64,000 nucleotides of DNA, from positions 62,001 to 126,000 of the forward strand of contig CAYSFE010000001.1 of assembly GCA_964430225.1 (NCBI GenBank), read 5' to 3'. Each line of letters begins with the position of its first letter. Position 1 is the stretch's first letter. Of the stretch, positions 25,146 through 33,857 are shown piece after piece. Source of the DNA: CAYSFE01 sp964430225 (GTDB taxonomy: Bacteria; Patescibacteriota; Dojkabacteria; GCA-016699595; JBAXKR01). Under the pieces are notes generated by a model, which did not search any database, had not been told where the DNA came from, and saw only the letters and a program-made list of their open reading frames with translations. The position numbers and the translations under genes are program-made.

Positions 25146-26066
25146 ATGGATTTCATTACAGTTCTGTCATGTGTTTTTGTGATAGGTTTTCTAGTATTTT
25201 TCTTTTCTACTTTCTTTACAGTAAAGCAACAAACAGTAGCTATTGTAGAAAGATTTGGAAAGTTCAATAAGATAGCAAACTCTGGTCTTAATATGAAGCT
25301 TCCCATAATAGACAATATTAGAGGACATGTAAGTTTACGTGTTCAACAGCTTGATGTGCGAGCAGAAACAAAGACCAAAGATAATGTATTTGTACATGTA
25401 GTAATCTCAGTTCAGTACTATGTATTACCTGAGCATGTATATGACGCCTTCTATAGACTTAATGATGCATCAGCTCAAATCAACTCATATGTGTTTGATA
25501 CTGTAAGAGCTAAAGTACCTCAAATAATACTTGACGATCTCTTTGAAAGAAAAGATGATATAGCTCTTGCTGTTAAAGAAGAATTAAATGAGACTATGAA
25601 AGACTTTGGTTTTGAAATTCTTAATGCTCTAGTTACAGATATAGAGCCTGATGAGAAAGTTAAGATCGCAATGAATGATATTAATGCAGCTCAAAGAATG
25701 AGAATAGCTTCTAATGAAAAGGGAGAAGCAGATAAGATACTTAAGGTTAAAGCAGCTGAAGCTGAAGCTGAATCTAAAGCTCTTCAAGGTAAAGGTATAG
25801 CTAATCAAAGAAAAGCTATCATAGAAGGTCTAAAAGAATCTGTTGATGACTTCCAAAGAAGTATAGAAGGATCTACAGCTAAAGATGTTATGACATTAGT
25901 ATTAATGACTCAATACTTTGATACTATTAAAGAAGTAAGTCAAAGCTCAAATACAAACACTATTCTCTTACCTCATACTCCAGCAGGAATGAATGAAATA
26001 TCTGATCAAATAAGAGAAGCAATGATAACTGCTAATGAAGTAAGTAAGAGTAAGATAGTAAGATAA
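25146..26066 (+). CDS. SPFH/Band 7 family membrane protein (stomatin/HflC-like)
   Basis: This 306-residue protein has one N-terminal membrane helix (about 4-24), then the Band 7 core: VKQQTVAIVERFGKF, LPIIDNIRGHVSLRVQQLDV and TKDNVFVHVVISVQY. A helical, Ala/Glu-rich tail follows (NEKGEADKILKVKAAEAEAE, about 183-205). Family knowledge: these proteins form large membrane-bound oligomers that organise membranes or regulate proteases. There is no NfeD partner next to it. Its neighbours on both sides are unknown proteins, which may be specific partners. Confidence 0.92.
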   Translation: MDFITVLSCVFVIGFLVFFFSTFFTVKQQTVAIVERFGKFNKIANSGLNMKLPIIDNIRGHVSLRVQQLDVRAETKTKDNVFVHVVISVQYYVLPEHVYDAFYRLNDASAQINSYVFDTVRAKVPQIILDDLFERKDDIALAVKEELNETMKDFGFEILNALVTDIEPDEKVKIAMNDINAAQRMRIASNEKGEADKILKVKAAEAEAESKALQGKGIANQRKAIIEGLKESVDDFQRSIEGSTAKDVMTLVLMTQYFDTIKEVSQSSNTNTILLPHTPAGMNEISDQIREAMITANEVSKSKIVR

Positions 26067-26122
26067 GGAAATATACTGCCCAAGTATATTTATTTAGAAT
26101 AGTGACACAATAGGATTACTTT

Positions 26123-26722
26123 ATGAATCCAGAATCGTTTATTGATCATGAGTTAAATCAAAAGGGTAAAGCGGAAAGATTTGCTTATCTAAATACTCTT
26201 TATGTAGACTTGTTAGAGCTAAAAAGAATTCTAGTAATTCAAGAACCAAGAAGAAAGTTTCGTATTAAATTAAAAAGATTACTAGGTTTTCTAGGTCAGA
26301 TAGCTGATCACAGTATGAATGAAATTGATGGAGGAAAGAACCCAATAGTTCCACCAATTATCGAAAATAATACTGCTGAAAATTATACAAAATCTCAAAG
26401 CTATACTCCTGGTTCTATTCTTGTTTCTGGAATATCCAATCTTATCTTTTTTCAAATACAAGAATCTAATAGTGATCATTATATTTGTCAAAGAGGTGAA
26501 CTTAAACTTGATGAAAAGAATGAATATGTATCCCAGATGGATGGTAACATGAATGTTAAAATTTACAAGGCAAGATTTAGCGGACTTGTATTTTCAAATT
26601 TTTCTGAATTTAAAGACAACCTAAACTCCATCTCTGAAAGTTATGAAAAGCGTAGGAAAAAAATGACTCTTGTAATTATATCCGAATTGTTAGACCTTAT
26701 TACAGCAAAGTATATTAGTTAG
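26123..26722 (+). CDS. Hypothetical protein, 199 aa
   Basis: I do not recognise this 199-residue soluble protein, which has no signal peptide. The N-terminal 65 residues are helical and basic (RRKFRIKLKRLLGFL), the middle is beta-like, and the C-terminus ends in a helix MTLVIISELLDLITAKYIS. The last part resembles the end of the next protein (helix ending SKVIEAVLS), so the two may be distant paralogues. It lies 56 bases after the SPFH gene. Confidence 0.65.
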   Translation: MNPESFIDHELNQKGKAERFAYLNTLYVDLLELKRILVIQEPRRKFRIKLKRLLGFLGQIADHSMNEIDGGKNPIVPPIIENNTAENYTKSQSYTPGSILVSGISNLIFFQIQESNSDHYICQRGELKLDEKNEYVSQMDGNMNVKIYKARFSGLVFSNFSEFKDNLNSISESYEKRRKKMTLVIISELLDLITAKYIS

Positions 26723-26729
26723 CCTTACT

Positions 26730-27338
26730 ATGTACATAAGTAGTCCCAAAGAAGCAGATATATCAGATTATGCAAAAAGAATCTCAGATTCAATAACAAT
26801 CCTAGGAAAAGAAGTGGTAGACCAGTCGCATATTACACTTTCTAATCTCTTGGTTAGACTATTCGGTGAATTAGATTTAAATGTACCTTTAGCAATAACA
26901 TTATCAGAATATGTTACACCAGGCTTTAAGTGGGATGATGTCTTGGAACATTTACTAATTGTCCATGAGGAACCAACTCCAGATAATCGTAAAAGATTTT
27001 TATTCTATAGAAGATATACGTTAGGAGCTATTATTCTTCCTGATTCAGATCCCTCTTCTTACTATATCCTACAAGGGTATCTACCACATAGTACAAAGGT
27101 TAAGTATAGTATTGGTCAAGTTGAGATGCTAACAAATGGAGATTATCCCCATCCATCATTAAGAACAGCTTCAGATGATATTCATGTTAATTACAAGTTA
27201 AACATTAAAGGTAGGCTATTTCGAACTAAAAAACAATTTGACTATGATATTGATGGTGAAAGAAAAAGGTTTAGAAGTAAACTAGTAAAGATTTTAACCA
27301 TTTTTACTTCAAAAGTTATAGAAGCAGTATTAAGTTGA
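26730..27338 (+). CDS. Hypothetical protein, 202 aa
   Basis: I do not recognise this 202-residue soluble protein. It follows the 199-aa gene by 7 bases on the same strand. The C-terminal layout (a beta-rich middle, then INIKGRLFRTKKQFDYDI, then a terminal helix) parallels that of the preceding protein, suggesting ancient duplication; identity is too low to be sure by eye. It ends the SPFH group, before the ribosomal/RNA-processing genes. Confidence 0.6.
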   Translation: MYISSPKEADISDYAKRISDSITILGKEVVDQSHITLSNLLVRLFGELDLNVPLAITLSEYVTPGFKWDDVLEHLLIVHEEPTPDNRKRFLFYRRYTLGAIILPDSDPSSYYILQGYLPHSTKVKYSIGQVEMLTNGDYPHPSLRTASDDIHVNYKLNIKGRLFRTKKQFDYDIDGERKRFRSKLVKILTIFTSKVIEAVLS

Positions 27339-27419
27339 GGCTCCTTGAGATAGTTTCAGCTAGACCATTAGGTATACATAGGATATAATGGGTATGTTAA
27401 TTAATAGTCATTAAAGAAT

Positions 27420-27599
27420 ATGGGAGCACTTCCAAAAAGAAAAGGTAGTAAAGCAAGAAGTCTAAAGAGAAGATCTATGGACAAACTTGTTAAACCACAA
27501 GTAGCTTACGAATCAGTAAGTAAAAAAGCAACTCTACCTCATAGAGTAAGTCCATTTAGTGGAATATACAGAGGAAAGAAAGTATTAGAAGTTAAATAA
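27420..27599 (+). CDS. rpmF: Ribosomal protein bL32, zinc-free form
   Basis: This 59-residue large-subunit protein begins with the typical GALPKRKGSKARSLKRRS and ends with LPHRVSPFSGIYRGKKVLEV. In zinc-binding bL32 two CxxC pairs lie around the LPHRV block; here all four Cys positions hold other residues and the protein has no Cys, so it is the C-minus form that needs no zinc. A TATAAT at 27384-27389 lies 30 bases upstream. The gene precedes nusB by 7 bases. Confidence 0.93.
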   Translation: MGALPKRKGSKARSLKRRSMDKLVKPQVAYESVSKKATLPHRVSPFSGIYRGKKVLEVK

Positions 27600-27606
27600 C
27601 TAGCCC

Positions 27607-28011
27607 TTGAAAGTACATAACGATCCAAGACATAGCGCAAGAGTACTTGCCCTTCAATCAATATTTCAGTCTACTGAAGGTTCAACATCATTTGATATTA
27701 AAGACATCCAAGAAATGGATGAAGTATCAAAGTATGATCTTGGCCTTTTTACTAACCTTACTAAAGAATTACCTACTCACAGAGATGAAATTAAGACACT
27801 TTTAAAGAGTATAGCTATAGAAAGACCATTAGAAGATATTTCAAAAACTAATCTAATCATACTTGAGCTAGCCATACTTGAAACTAATATATTGAAGCTT
27901 ACTCCTCGTAAAGTCGCTATTGACGAAGCTATTGAGTTAGCCCGTGAGTTTGGATCAGATACAGACTCAAAGTTTGTAAACGGGGTATTAGACAAGGCAC
28001 TTACAAAATGA
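27607..28011 (+). CDS. nusB: Transcription antitermination factor NusB
   Basis: This 134-residue all-helical RNA-binding protein is read from a TTG start at 27607; no ATG is available before residue 36. The family pattern is visible: SARVLALQSIFQ at the N-terminus, a central RPLEDISKTNLIILELAI, and TPRKVAIDEAIELAREFG followed by KFVNGVLDKAL. Family knowledge: NusB with NusE (S10) binds boxA RNA and promotes rRNA antitermination. It overlaps rnc by 4 bases (ATGA). Confidence 0.93.
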   Translation: MKVHNDPRHSARVLALQSIFQSTEGSTSFDIKDIQEMDEVSKYDLGLFTNLTKELPTHRDEIKTLLKSIAIERPLEDISKTNLIILELAILETNILKLTPRKVAIDEAIELAREFGSDTDSKFVNGVLDKALTK

Positions 28012-28706
28012 ACGAACTAGAAAAGAAAAACCTTAAAGAACTGGCTAGTAAACTTGGAATAAAGTTTAAGGACCTATCACTTCTTAAGAAAGCATTAATC
28101 CATAGATCATATCTAAATGAGAATGGGGTAGAGGAAAGTAATGAAAGATTAGAGTTCTTAGGAGATGCTGTACTTGAGCTTCTTACATCTCGTTTTCTCT
28201 TTGATAACTATCAAGCATCTACCGAAGGTGATCTAACTAGTTTTAGAGCAGCCTTAGTTCGAACAGAAAGTTTAGCTGAAACATCTAAAGATCTCCTAAT
28301 TGGACAGTATATATATATGAGCAAAGGTGAAGAGACCACTGGTGGAAGAGATAGAACATATATCTTAGCAAACACATTTGAAGCCATCTTAGGGGCTATT
28401 TACATGGATCAGGGACTAGAAAGCTGTAACACTTTCCTTTCTAAACTCCTATATGTAAAAATCAAGGATATTGTAGAGAATAGGCTTGATATTGATGCAA
28501 AATCTAAGCTCCAAGAGCTTGCTCAAGAGACACTTAAAGTAACCCCAACATATGAGACCCTTAGCGAAGAGGGACCAGATCATAGTAAAACATTTAAAAT
28601 GGCTGTATTTCTAGGGGATAAGAAATATGGGGCCGGGGAAGGTCATAGTAAGCAAATGGCTGAGCAAAAATCAGCTTCAGAGGCCCTTAAAAAGCTACAA
28701 AAATAG
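28008..28706 (+). CDS. rnc: Ribonuclease III
   Basis: This 232-residue endonuclease cleaves double-stranded RNA, including rRNA precursors. The catalytic domain has the signature NERLEFLGDAVLELL (45-59) with E49 and D53, and the second acidic site in NTFEAILGAIYMD. A C-terminal double-stranded RNA-binding domain follows (SKLQELAQETLKVTPTYETL to the end). Translation is coupled to nusB through the ATGA overlap. rRNA processing and antitermination genes being together fits a common RNA-maturation role. Confidence 0.96.
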   Translation: MNELEKKNLKELASKLGIKFKDLSLLKKALIHRSYLNENGVEESNERLEFLGDAVLELLTSRFLFDNYQASTEGDLTSFRAALVRTESLAETSKDLLIGQYIYMSKGEETTGGRDRTYILANTFEAILGAIYMDQGLESCNTFLSKLLYVKIKDIVENRLDIDAKSKLQELAQETLKVTPTYETLSEEGPDHSKTFKMAVFLGDKKYGAGEGHSKQMAEQKSASEALKKLQK

Positions 28707-28714
28707 AAATACTA

Positions 28715-28723
28715 TGATATAAT
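28715..28723 (+). promoter_or_regulatory. Extended -10 promoter of rpsP-khpA
   Basis: TGATATAAT lies 33 bases before the rpsP ATG at 28757. Confidence 0.55.
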
Positions 28724-28756
28724 TACGTTTAGTTTATAAGTTTTTTTTATCAAATT

Positions 28757-29050
28757 ATGCTTAAATTCAAATTAATGAGATTCGGAAAAAGAGGAGAACC
28801 ACACTACAGAATAGTAGTCGTAGAGAGAAGATCAAAGAGAGATGGTATGTACATTGACCAAGTAGGTATATATGACCCTCTTTTAAAAGAAAAGAATGTA
28901 AAACTAGAAACAGCTAAGATCAAGGAATGGTTATCTAAAGGAGCACAGCCTACAGAAACAGTTCATGATATGTTTGCAAAAGCTGGTGTAATGGAAAAGA
29001 GAGTTAGAGTAAAAGTAGAAAAGAAGAAGAAAGAGAAAAAGAAAGCATAA
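28757..29050 (+). CDS. rpsP: Ribosomal protein bS16
   Basis: This 97-residue small-subunit protein begins with LKFKLMRFGKRGEPHYRIVV and continues with RRSKRDGMYIDQVGIYDPL, both hallmarks of bS16. The C-terminal tail is a long run of Lys and Glu, about 15 residues beyond the usual core. The gene has its own extended -10 promoter and is followed 44 bases later by khpA, the usual bacterial order. Confidence 0.96.
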   Translation: MLKFKLMRFGKRGEPHYRIVVVERRSKRDGMYIDQVGIYDPLLKEKNVKLETAKIKEWLSKGAQPTETVHDMFAKAGVMEKRVRVKVEKKKKEKKKA

Positions 29051-29094
29051 TAGACCGTAACCTTACGGATATATTTTATATTATTTTTTCTAAC

Positions 29095-29325
29095 ATGAAA
29101 GCATTACTAGAATACATAGCAAAAGCAGTCACAAAGTTCCCAGATGACGTAAAAGTAGAAGAAGTAGCTGATGGAACAAACATCACACTTAATCTAACAT
29201 TAAATAACGAAGATAAACCTCTAATCATAGGTAAAATGGGAAGAAATATTAAGGCAATCAGAGATACTGTTGCATTAATAGCTGTAAGAGAAGGAAAGAG
29301 AGTATACATAAAAGTATTAGACTAA
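29095..29325 (+). CDS. khpA: KH-domain RNA-binding protein KhpA
   Basis: This 76-residue single KH domain has the GxxG loop as GKMG (46-49) in LIIGKMGRNIKAIRDTV. Family knowledge: KhpA (formerly YlqC) forms a complex with KhpB/Jag, binds RNA, and affects cell division and elongation in Gram-positive bacteria. It follows rpsP as in many bacteria. An intrinsic terminator starts 23 bases after its stop. Confidence 0.93.
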   Translation: MKALLEYIAKAVTKFPDDVKVEEVADGTNITLNLTLNNEDKPLIIGKMGRNIKAIRDTVALIAVREGKRVYIKVLD

Positions 29326-29348
29326 TTCCACTCTTAATAAATGAAATT

Positions 29349-29374
29349 AAAGACCCTCGTTAGAGGGTCTTTTT
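29349..29374 (+). terminator. Intrinsic terminator after khpA
   Basis: AGACCCTC (29351-29358) pairs with GAGGGTCT (29363-29370) around GTTA, extended by two A-T pairs, followed by a T-run. Confidence 0.9.
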
Positions 29375-29446
29375 ATATCCATCTACAATATTGTTACTTT
29401 TTAATTTTATCCTTGTTAAATATTAATTACCTCTTAAATATTTATT

Positions 29447-30094
29447 ATGAAAATCCTAAAATATTTTGTACTTTGTATAGTGTTAATATTTTCATTTTTG
29501 CTATTGGGTTTAGTTGTTGCATATAAATATGTTGAAAGTTCTTCAACTTCATATAAATTAATGAAACAACCTCAAAAGATATATTTCGAAGTACGTGAGC
29601 GAGTAGAAGGACAAACACCTGAAAGAAAACTTTGGGAGATTACTAATGCAATAATTAGCAAGAATCAGAATTCCTACGAGTCACTTTATCCTATCGAAAA
29701 TCTAGGATGGGTTAGTTTGTATGAAAATGATCAGTTTAGTACTGATAATTTAAATGAGGTAAAAGAAAACCGAGATAAGCAAAGCAAAGAGGCCAAAAGT
29801 ATCCTATGGAAAGAGAATATTTCTAGTTACAAGATTTTATCGGCAAAATATTTTAATCAACCTTGTTGTGCGATAGGATGGACTCCAAACACTGACTTAA
29901 GTTGGATAGGTATGGCAAGATATGAAATAGAATTTACTACAACGGATTCTAGGAAGTTGAAATATAATATTGAGATTACGGTTTCCAACCCTGGCTGGCT
30001 TGAGCCTGGAGATCAAGTGGAAGTAAGAAAATGGATTGTAACAAATATTTCAAATAAAGAATTACCTGAACTTTACAAGGGAATGGGAATTTAA
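29447..30094 (+). CDS. Membrane-anchored protein, 215 aa, unknown
   Basis: This 215-residue protein has one N-terminal hydrophobic helix (about 4-27), an uncleaved anchor or signal peptide, and an extracellular domain with a vicinal Cys pair (NQPCCAIGW, about 142-144). The C-terminal half is beta-like (ARYEIEFTTTDSRKLKYNIEI). No family is recognised. It is flanked by the khpA terminator and the convergent pilO gene, so it stands alone. Confidence 0.65.
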   Translation: MKILKYFVLCIVLIFSFLLLGLVVAYKYVESSSTSYKLMKQPQKIYFEVRERVEGQTPERKLWEITNAIISKNQNSYESLYPIENLGWVSLYENDQFSTDNLNEVKENRDKQSKEAKSILWKENISSYKILSAKYFNQPCCAIGWTPNTDLSWIGMARYEIEFTTTDSRKLKYNIEITVSNPGWLEPGDQVEVRKWIVTNISNKELPELYKGMGI

Positions 30095-30099
30095 CAACT

Positions 30100-30963
30100 C
30101 TAAATATCCTTAAATCTCTTCTTTATATAATTTAATGTGGTTTCATCAGGTGTAGCTGAAGCAGGTATTTGATTAAATACATCCTCATTTGTTAAGAAAT
30201 CTTCTGAAAACACATACTTAGCAAATGTAACATCTAAACTCCACTTCACTTCACTTGTACTTAGATTCTCAGGGGCAATTGACTGTGATGCTTTCATATT
30301 TAAACTATCTACAATAAATAGGCTATTTAGTAGGTAGAATTCATTAAAAAACTTTTGTATGTCAGAAAACTTTCCTTCTATCTTTACAGTAGTAGGTGCT
30401 ACTCTTAAACTGTCTTCTGTTTTCTTAACAGGCTTTGAAATATCTCCTCCACTTCCCATTGCCTGATTGGAACTTGGTATAGAACTAGTACCTACAGATA
30501 TTGGTCTTAATTGTTCTCCAATGGTATAGCTTTTAAGGGTAAGACCATATTTTTCTACTGTATCTTGAATAAACTTCTGAAGAGTAACAATTTTAGTTTT
30601 CTCAGATGGTACTATCTTATCTACTACTGCTAAATCATCCTGTGTTTGTTGATCATTATCCCTAAGCTTTATTAAAGAATTAAGTGCAGGTTTATCTGCC
30701 TCTTTTTTCTTCTTTAGATCTTCTACCTTGTTAAAATTTGTATAAATTCCATTTATTGTAGGTATTACAAAAAATCCAACTATGGCTAAAAAGAGAACTA
30801 TACTTACAAGAGGAACCGTATAGAAAACTACTAATTCTTTGAATGTTCTTTTAACAGTGACTTTATTCGTAGTAGCCTCCCCTAAACTCTTTTCTATTTC
30901 TTTTGAGTTCTTAAGATCTGATTCTCCTAATTCTTTTTTGGCAATTCCACCAATTAATCCCAT
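30100..30963 (-). CDS. pilO: Type IV pilus inner-membrane protein PilO
   Basis: This 287-residue protein has a cytoplasmic N-terminus (about 50 residues), one membrane helix (about 51-72), a coiled-coil-like charged stretch (76-110) and a periplasm-side ferredoxin-like domain. KTKIVTLQKFIQDTVEKYGL and a C-terminal DIQKFFNEFYLLNSLFIVDS block fit PilO. Family knowledge: PilO dimerises with PilN and links PilM to the pilus machine. Identity is by layout and by its place directly after pilM and pilN; sequence conservation in this family is low. It is the last gene of the cluster. Confidence 0.85.
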   Translation of the reverse strand: MGLIGGIAKKELGESDLKNSKEIEKSLGEATTNKVTVKRTFKELVVFYTVPLVSIVLFLAIVGFFVIPTINGIYTNFNKVEDLKKKKEADKPALNSLIKLRDNDQQTQDDLAVVDKIVPSEKTKIVTLQKFIQDTVEKYGLTLKSYTIGEQLRPISVGTSSIPSSNQAMGSGGDISKPVKKTEDSLRVAPTTVKIEGKFSDIQKFFNEFYLLNSLFIVDSLNMKASQSIAPENLSTSEVKWSLDVTFAKYVFSEDFLTNEDVFNQIPASATPDETTLNYIKKRFKDI

Positions 30964-30965
30964 CT

Positions 30966-31511
30966 TTACAATGTTATGTATGAAAAATTAACAGTAAACC
31001 CTACCGTTCCTTCAGTTTCGTTGTAGGAAATAGATTTCAGATCTACATTTTTCAAGTCAGTATTCTCTTCAAACTTTTTAATAACACGAGAAAGCTCAAG
31101 ATAAGTTCTTGATTTACCACTAAAACTAAACCTACCATCAGTAGTTCTAGAATATCCGTCTATACTTAATATATCTTTATATGTGGCTATATTCTTACTA
31201 ATCTGGTCAAATATCAATGAGGGATTAACGTCTTTTTCAATAATTGGTTTTAATGCTTCTAGTTTCTTTACAAGCTGTCCATTATTTTTTTTATATGGAG
31301 TCAAACTTGTAATTTGTGCTTTTTGATTAGCAATATTTTGTTCTTCTACTTTTACATTCTCAAGCACTGAAGCATTAGCAATCAAAAGACCTATTAAGGC
31401 AAATAGGGCAAGTATTGGGAGAAACATTGCATATATTGAAGAGGATTCAATATTCTTTTCTTCCTTTATCTCATGAGTAGTCTTTTTTGTTATTAAGTTT
31501 ATTCCACTCAT
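30966..31511 (-). CDS. pilN: Type IV pilus inner-membrane protein PilN
   Basis: This 181-residue protein starts with SGINLITKK, the conserved INLLP-like stretch by which PilN docks onto PilM, then has one membrane helix (about 28-48) and a coiled-coil and alpha/beta domain. Family knowledge: PilN forms heterodimers with PilO beneath the pilus. It overlaps pilM by 4 bases and ends 2 bases before pilO, giving the canonical MNO order. Confidence 0.87.
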   Translation of the reverse strand: MSGINLITKKTTHEIKEEKNIESSSIYAMFLPILALFALIGLLIANASVLENVKVEEQNIANQKAQITSLTPYKKNNGQLVKKLEALKPIIEKDVNPSLIFDQISKNIATYKDILSIDGYSRTTDGRFSFSGKSRTYLELSRVIKKFEENTDLKNVDLKSISYNETEGTVGFTVNFSYITL

Positions 31512-32554
31512 TCTGTCTTTAGAGCAAGTCCCATCGCAACTGTATATCCAACCTCAGAGTATCCCTCAATTTCTTTCTTTTGTTTGTCATCAAGTTTAAC
31601 ATTAGAGAAAGGACTTACAAGCTCACATTCTAAATTAAATAGCTTCTTTAAATAGTTAGATAATCCTGGTAACTTAGCTCCATCTCCACATAGATATATT
31701 TTCTGAGGGACCATATTCACAAATCTTGATTTAAAGAAATCCATAGTTTTAGTTATCTCAATAGTTATCACTTGCATAATTGGGATGAGAGATTTAGCAA
31801 TCTTTCCTTCAGCTTTTGTTTCATCAAGTCCATATGCACGTTTGTATTGTTCTGCTTGAACAAAATCTAGTCCGAAATCTACTGAAATAGCTCTTGTAAA
31901 GGCATCAGAGCCTGTTCCAAGTGATTGTGAGAAGAGTAGAGAACCATCTCTGATAACACTTAAGTCAGTTCCATTAGCACCAAAGTCTAGGACTATAGCT
32001 GTTGTATTTTTTTGATAACCTTTTTGACTAGATATTGCTCTTGAAGATGCAATTGCCTCAGTTTCAAGTGCTAGTGGTTCAAGTCCTGCCATCTTTAATA
32101 TTGTCATATATCTATTAACTAAGCTTTTTGAAGCAGCAACTATTAATATGTCTAGTTTATCTTCATTAGCTACTTTTCTTTCTCCAACTACCATATAGTC
32201 CATGTTTGTTTCATCTGGAGGTATTGGAATATATTTCTTTGCTTCATACATGATTGCTTCTGATAACTTACTATCCGCAAGTTTTGGAAATGCAGGAACA
32301 AGTCTTGTAAATATTGCACTCTCTGGTAATGCAGCAACAACATTTCTACTTTTAATTCCTGAGGCTAAAACTGCTTTTTTAATATGATCAGCTAGTTGTC
32401 TTTGGTGTTCTTCATTTTCAGATCCTATAACGCCATATGGAGTATCTTGGGAGGCAATAGAAACAAGTCTTGGAGTAGTTCCTTCCCATCTAACTTGACA
32501 CACTTTAATTGTATGATTTCCTATATCGAGTCCGAAAAACTCTGGCAGTTTCAT
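31508..32554 (-). CDS. pilM: Type IV pilus assembly protein PilM (actin-like ATPase)
   Basis: This 348-residue actin-fold protein shows FFGLDIGNHTIKVCQV at the N-terminus (phosphate-1 loop), a second ATP-contact region VLDFGANGTDLSVI, and IYLCGDGAKLPGLSNYL near the C-terminus (adenosine loop). Family knowledge: PilM is a cytoplasmic protein that binds ATP and the N-terminal peptide of PilN. It overlaps pilN by 4 bases. Confidence 0.93.
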   Translation of the reverse strand: MKLPEFFGLDIGNHTIKVCQVRWEGTTPRLVSIASQDTPYGVIGSENEEHQRQLADHIKKAVLASGIKSRNVVAALPESAIFTRLVPAFPKLADSKLSEAIMYEAKKYIPIPPDETNMDYMVVGERKVANEDKLDILIVAASKSLVNRYMTILKMAGLEPLALETEAIASSRAISSQKGYQKNTTAIVLDFGANGTDLSVIRDGSLLFSQSLGTGSDAFTRAISVDFGLDFVQAEQYKRAYGLDETKAEGKIAKSLIPIMQVITIEITKTMDFFKSRFVNMVPQKIYLCGDGAKLPGLSNYLKKLFNLECELVSPFSNVKLDDKQKKEIEGYSEVGYTVAMGLALKTE

Positions 32555-32602
32555 GTTCTAGGCAGTGACATTTTATATCTCCAATTCTACATTTATATAA
32601 GA

Positions 32603-33235
32603 TCACTGTCTATAGTTTCTAGTGGATACAATAGTTTGTTTTATTACATTTTTAACAAGTGCTGCACTTGGACTTTCCCCATCAGCTGGAGCTGATTGAC
32701 CTGTGATAGTTACGGAAACAACAATTGACTCACTTCCAGTTGTTCCTGTAGCATTTTGTTCTGCTTTAAACACATTATTATATTGAAGTAAGAAATCATC
32801 AGGAGTTTCATACTTAGTTGTTTTAGTAGCACAGTCTACTTCTGTTAGAACAGGACATTCACTTTTCCTAATACCATATGCAGGAGACCCAGTATATTCA
32901 GGTATTTGATATACCTCCCATATATATCTTTTGTTATTTGTATTAAATATACATTTATCATATGTAACTAATGATCCAAAATCAGTCACACTACCACAAT
33001 ACTTTGCATCAACTGTATCTGCATTACGTATATCTTTTCGTATTTGATTTAATACACTCGAACTAATATCTCTTACATATGTTCTTTCTTTGTTCTTTAG
33101 ATTAATAACCATTATTTGTAAAAATATATTTGAAAGCATCGTAAGAAGAATTGACATAATCCCAAGAGTGATTAATAGCTCTATTAAAGTACTTCCCTTA
33201 ATATTCTTTTTTAGATATTTAGTTACATTCTGCAT
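32603..33235 (-). CDS. Minor pilin-like protein
   Basis: This 210-residue prepilin has a leader ending KKNIKG, then STLIELLITLGIMSILLTML, the class III helix with Glu5. The Gly at -1 is canonical here, and Ser is the first mature residue. The ectodomain contains several Cys (KYCGSV, KCIF, ECPV, DCAT) compatible with disulfides. It overlaps the upstream prepilin gene by 17 bases. Its position among three minor pilins before pilM suggests it helps prime the pilus. Confidence 0.85.
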   Translation of the reverse strand: MQNVTKYLKKNIKGSTLIELLITLGIMSILLTMLSNIFLQIMVINLKNKERTYVRDISSSVLNQIRKDIRNADTVDAKYCGSVTDFGSLVTYDKCIFNTNNKRYIWEVYQIPEYTGSPAYGIRKSECPVLTEVDCATKTTKYETPDDFLLQYNNVFKAEQNATGTTGSESIVVSVTITGQSAPADGESPSAALVKNVIKQTIVSTRNYRQ

Positions 33236-33857
33236 GGTCAGTAGTAGCTGGTATAAAAGGGGCGGATCTTAAACCCTCAATGGTTTCGTCAAATATCTGT
33301 CCATCAGATTTTTCCGCTAATGCTCTAATAGTATATGTATATTTATAGTCGTTAGGGATACTATTTAGTTTCTTAATCTCAGCAAATACGCATATACCAC
33401 TATCATTACTACCATCTGATGATTTCAATTGTAATTCTTCTGAATTCTTACAAGTAGCAAATAAATCGCCTTTTGTACCCTTTATACCTTGAACTGGAAA
33501 GTAATAATTTCCATTATCATATTTTAAATTACATCTTACATTTGAAGCATCTGAAACACTCATACCATAACCAGTATTCATAAAATATATCTTTGATGAA
33601 GTACTGGGAACAAAACTTGAAAACTGACTAGACTCATCTGACTCTCCCACAGACACATTATTCGATGATCCTCTTAGTAAATCATTAAATTGAATCATGG
33701 CTTGATAGGTAAGATCTTCTGTTTCATTATCCTTTGCTTTATTTAAAGACCAAGCAGAAAGAGCTATGAAACTAGTAAGAATAACTGCACTAAATCCTAG
33801 AGCTACAACTATTTCTATTAAGCTAAAAGATTTTTTATTAAATAGTATTTTTGTCAT
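33219..33857 (-). CDS. Minor pilin-like protein (PilV/PilW type)
   Basis: This 212-residue prepilin has the signal KKS-FSLIEIVVALGFSAVIL. The residue before the cleavage point is Ser rather than Gly, and Glu5 is present. The ectodomain has Cys residues in RCNLKY, ATCKNS and GICVFAEI. It overlaps the gene upstream by 4 bases and the gene downstream by 17, so the three minor pilins are translationally coupled. Confidence 0.85.
   Translation of the reverse strand: MTKILFNKKSFSLIEIVVALGFSAVILTSFIALSAWSLNKAKDNETEDLTYQAMIQFNDLLRGSSNNVSVGESDESSQFSSFVPSTSSKIYFMNTGYGMSVSDASNVRCNLKYDNGNYYFPVQGIKGTKGDLFATCKNSEELQLKSSDGSNDSGICVFAEIKKLNSIPNDYKYTYTIRALAEKSDGQIFDETIEGLRSAPFIPATTDHAECN

Noticed and set aside
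29341..29526. A 61-codon frame after khpA
   Set aside because: It begins inside the khpA terminator and overlaps the better-supported membrane-anchored gene at 29447.
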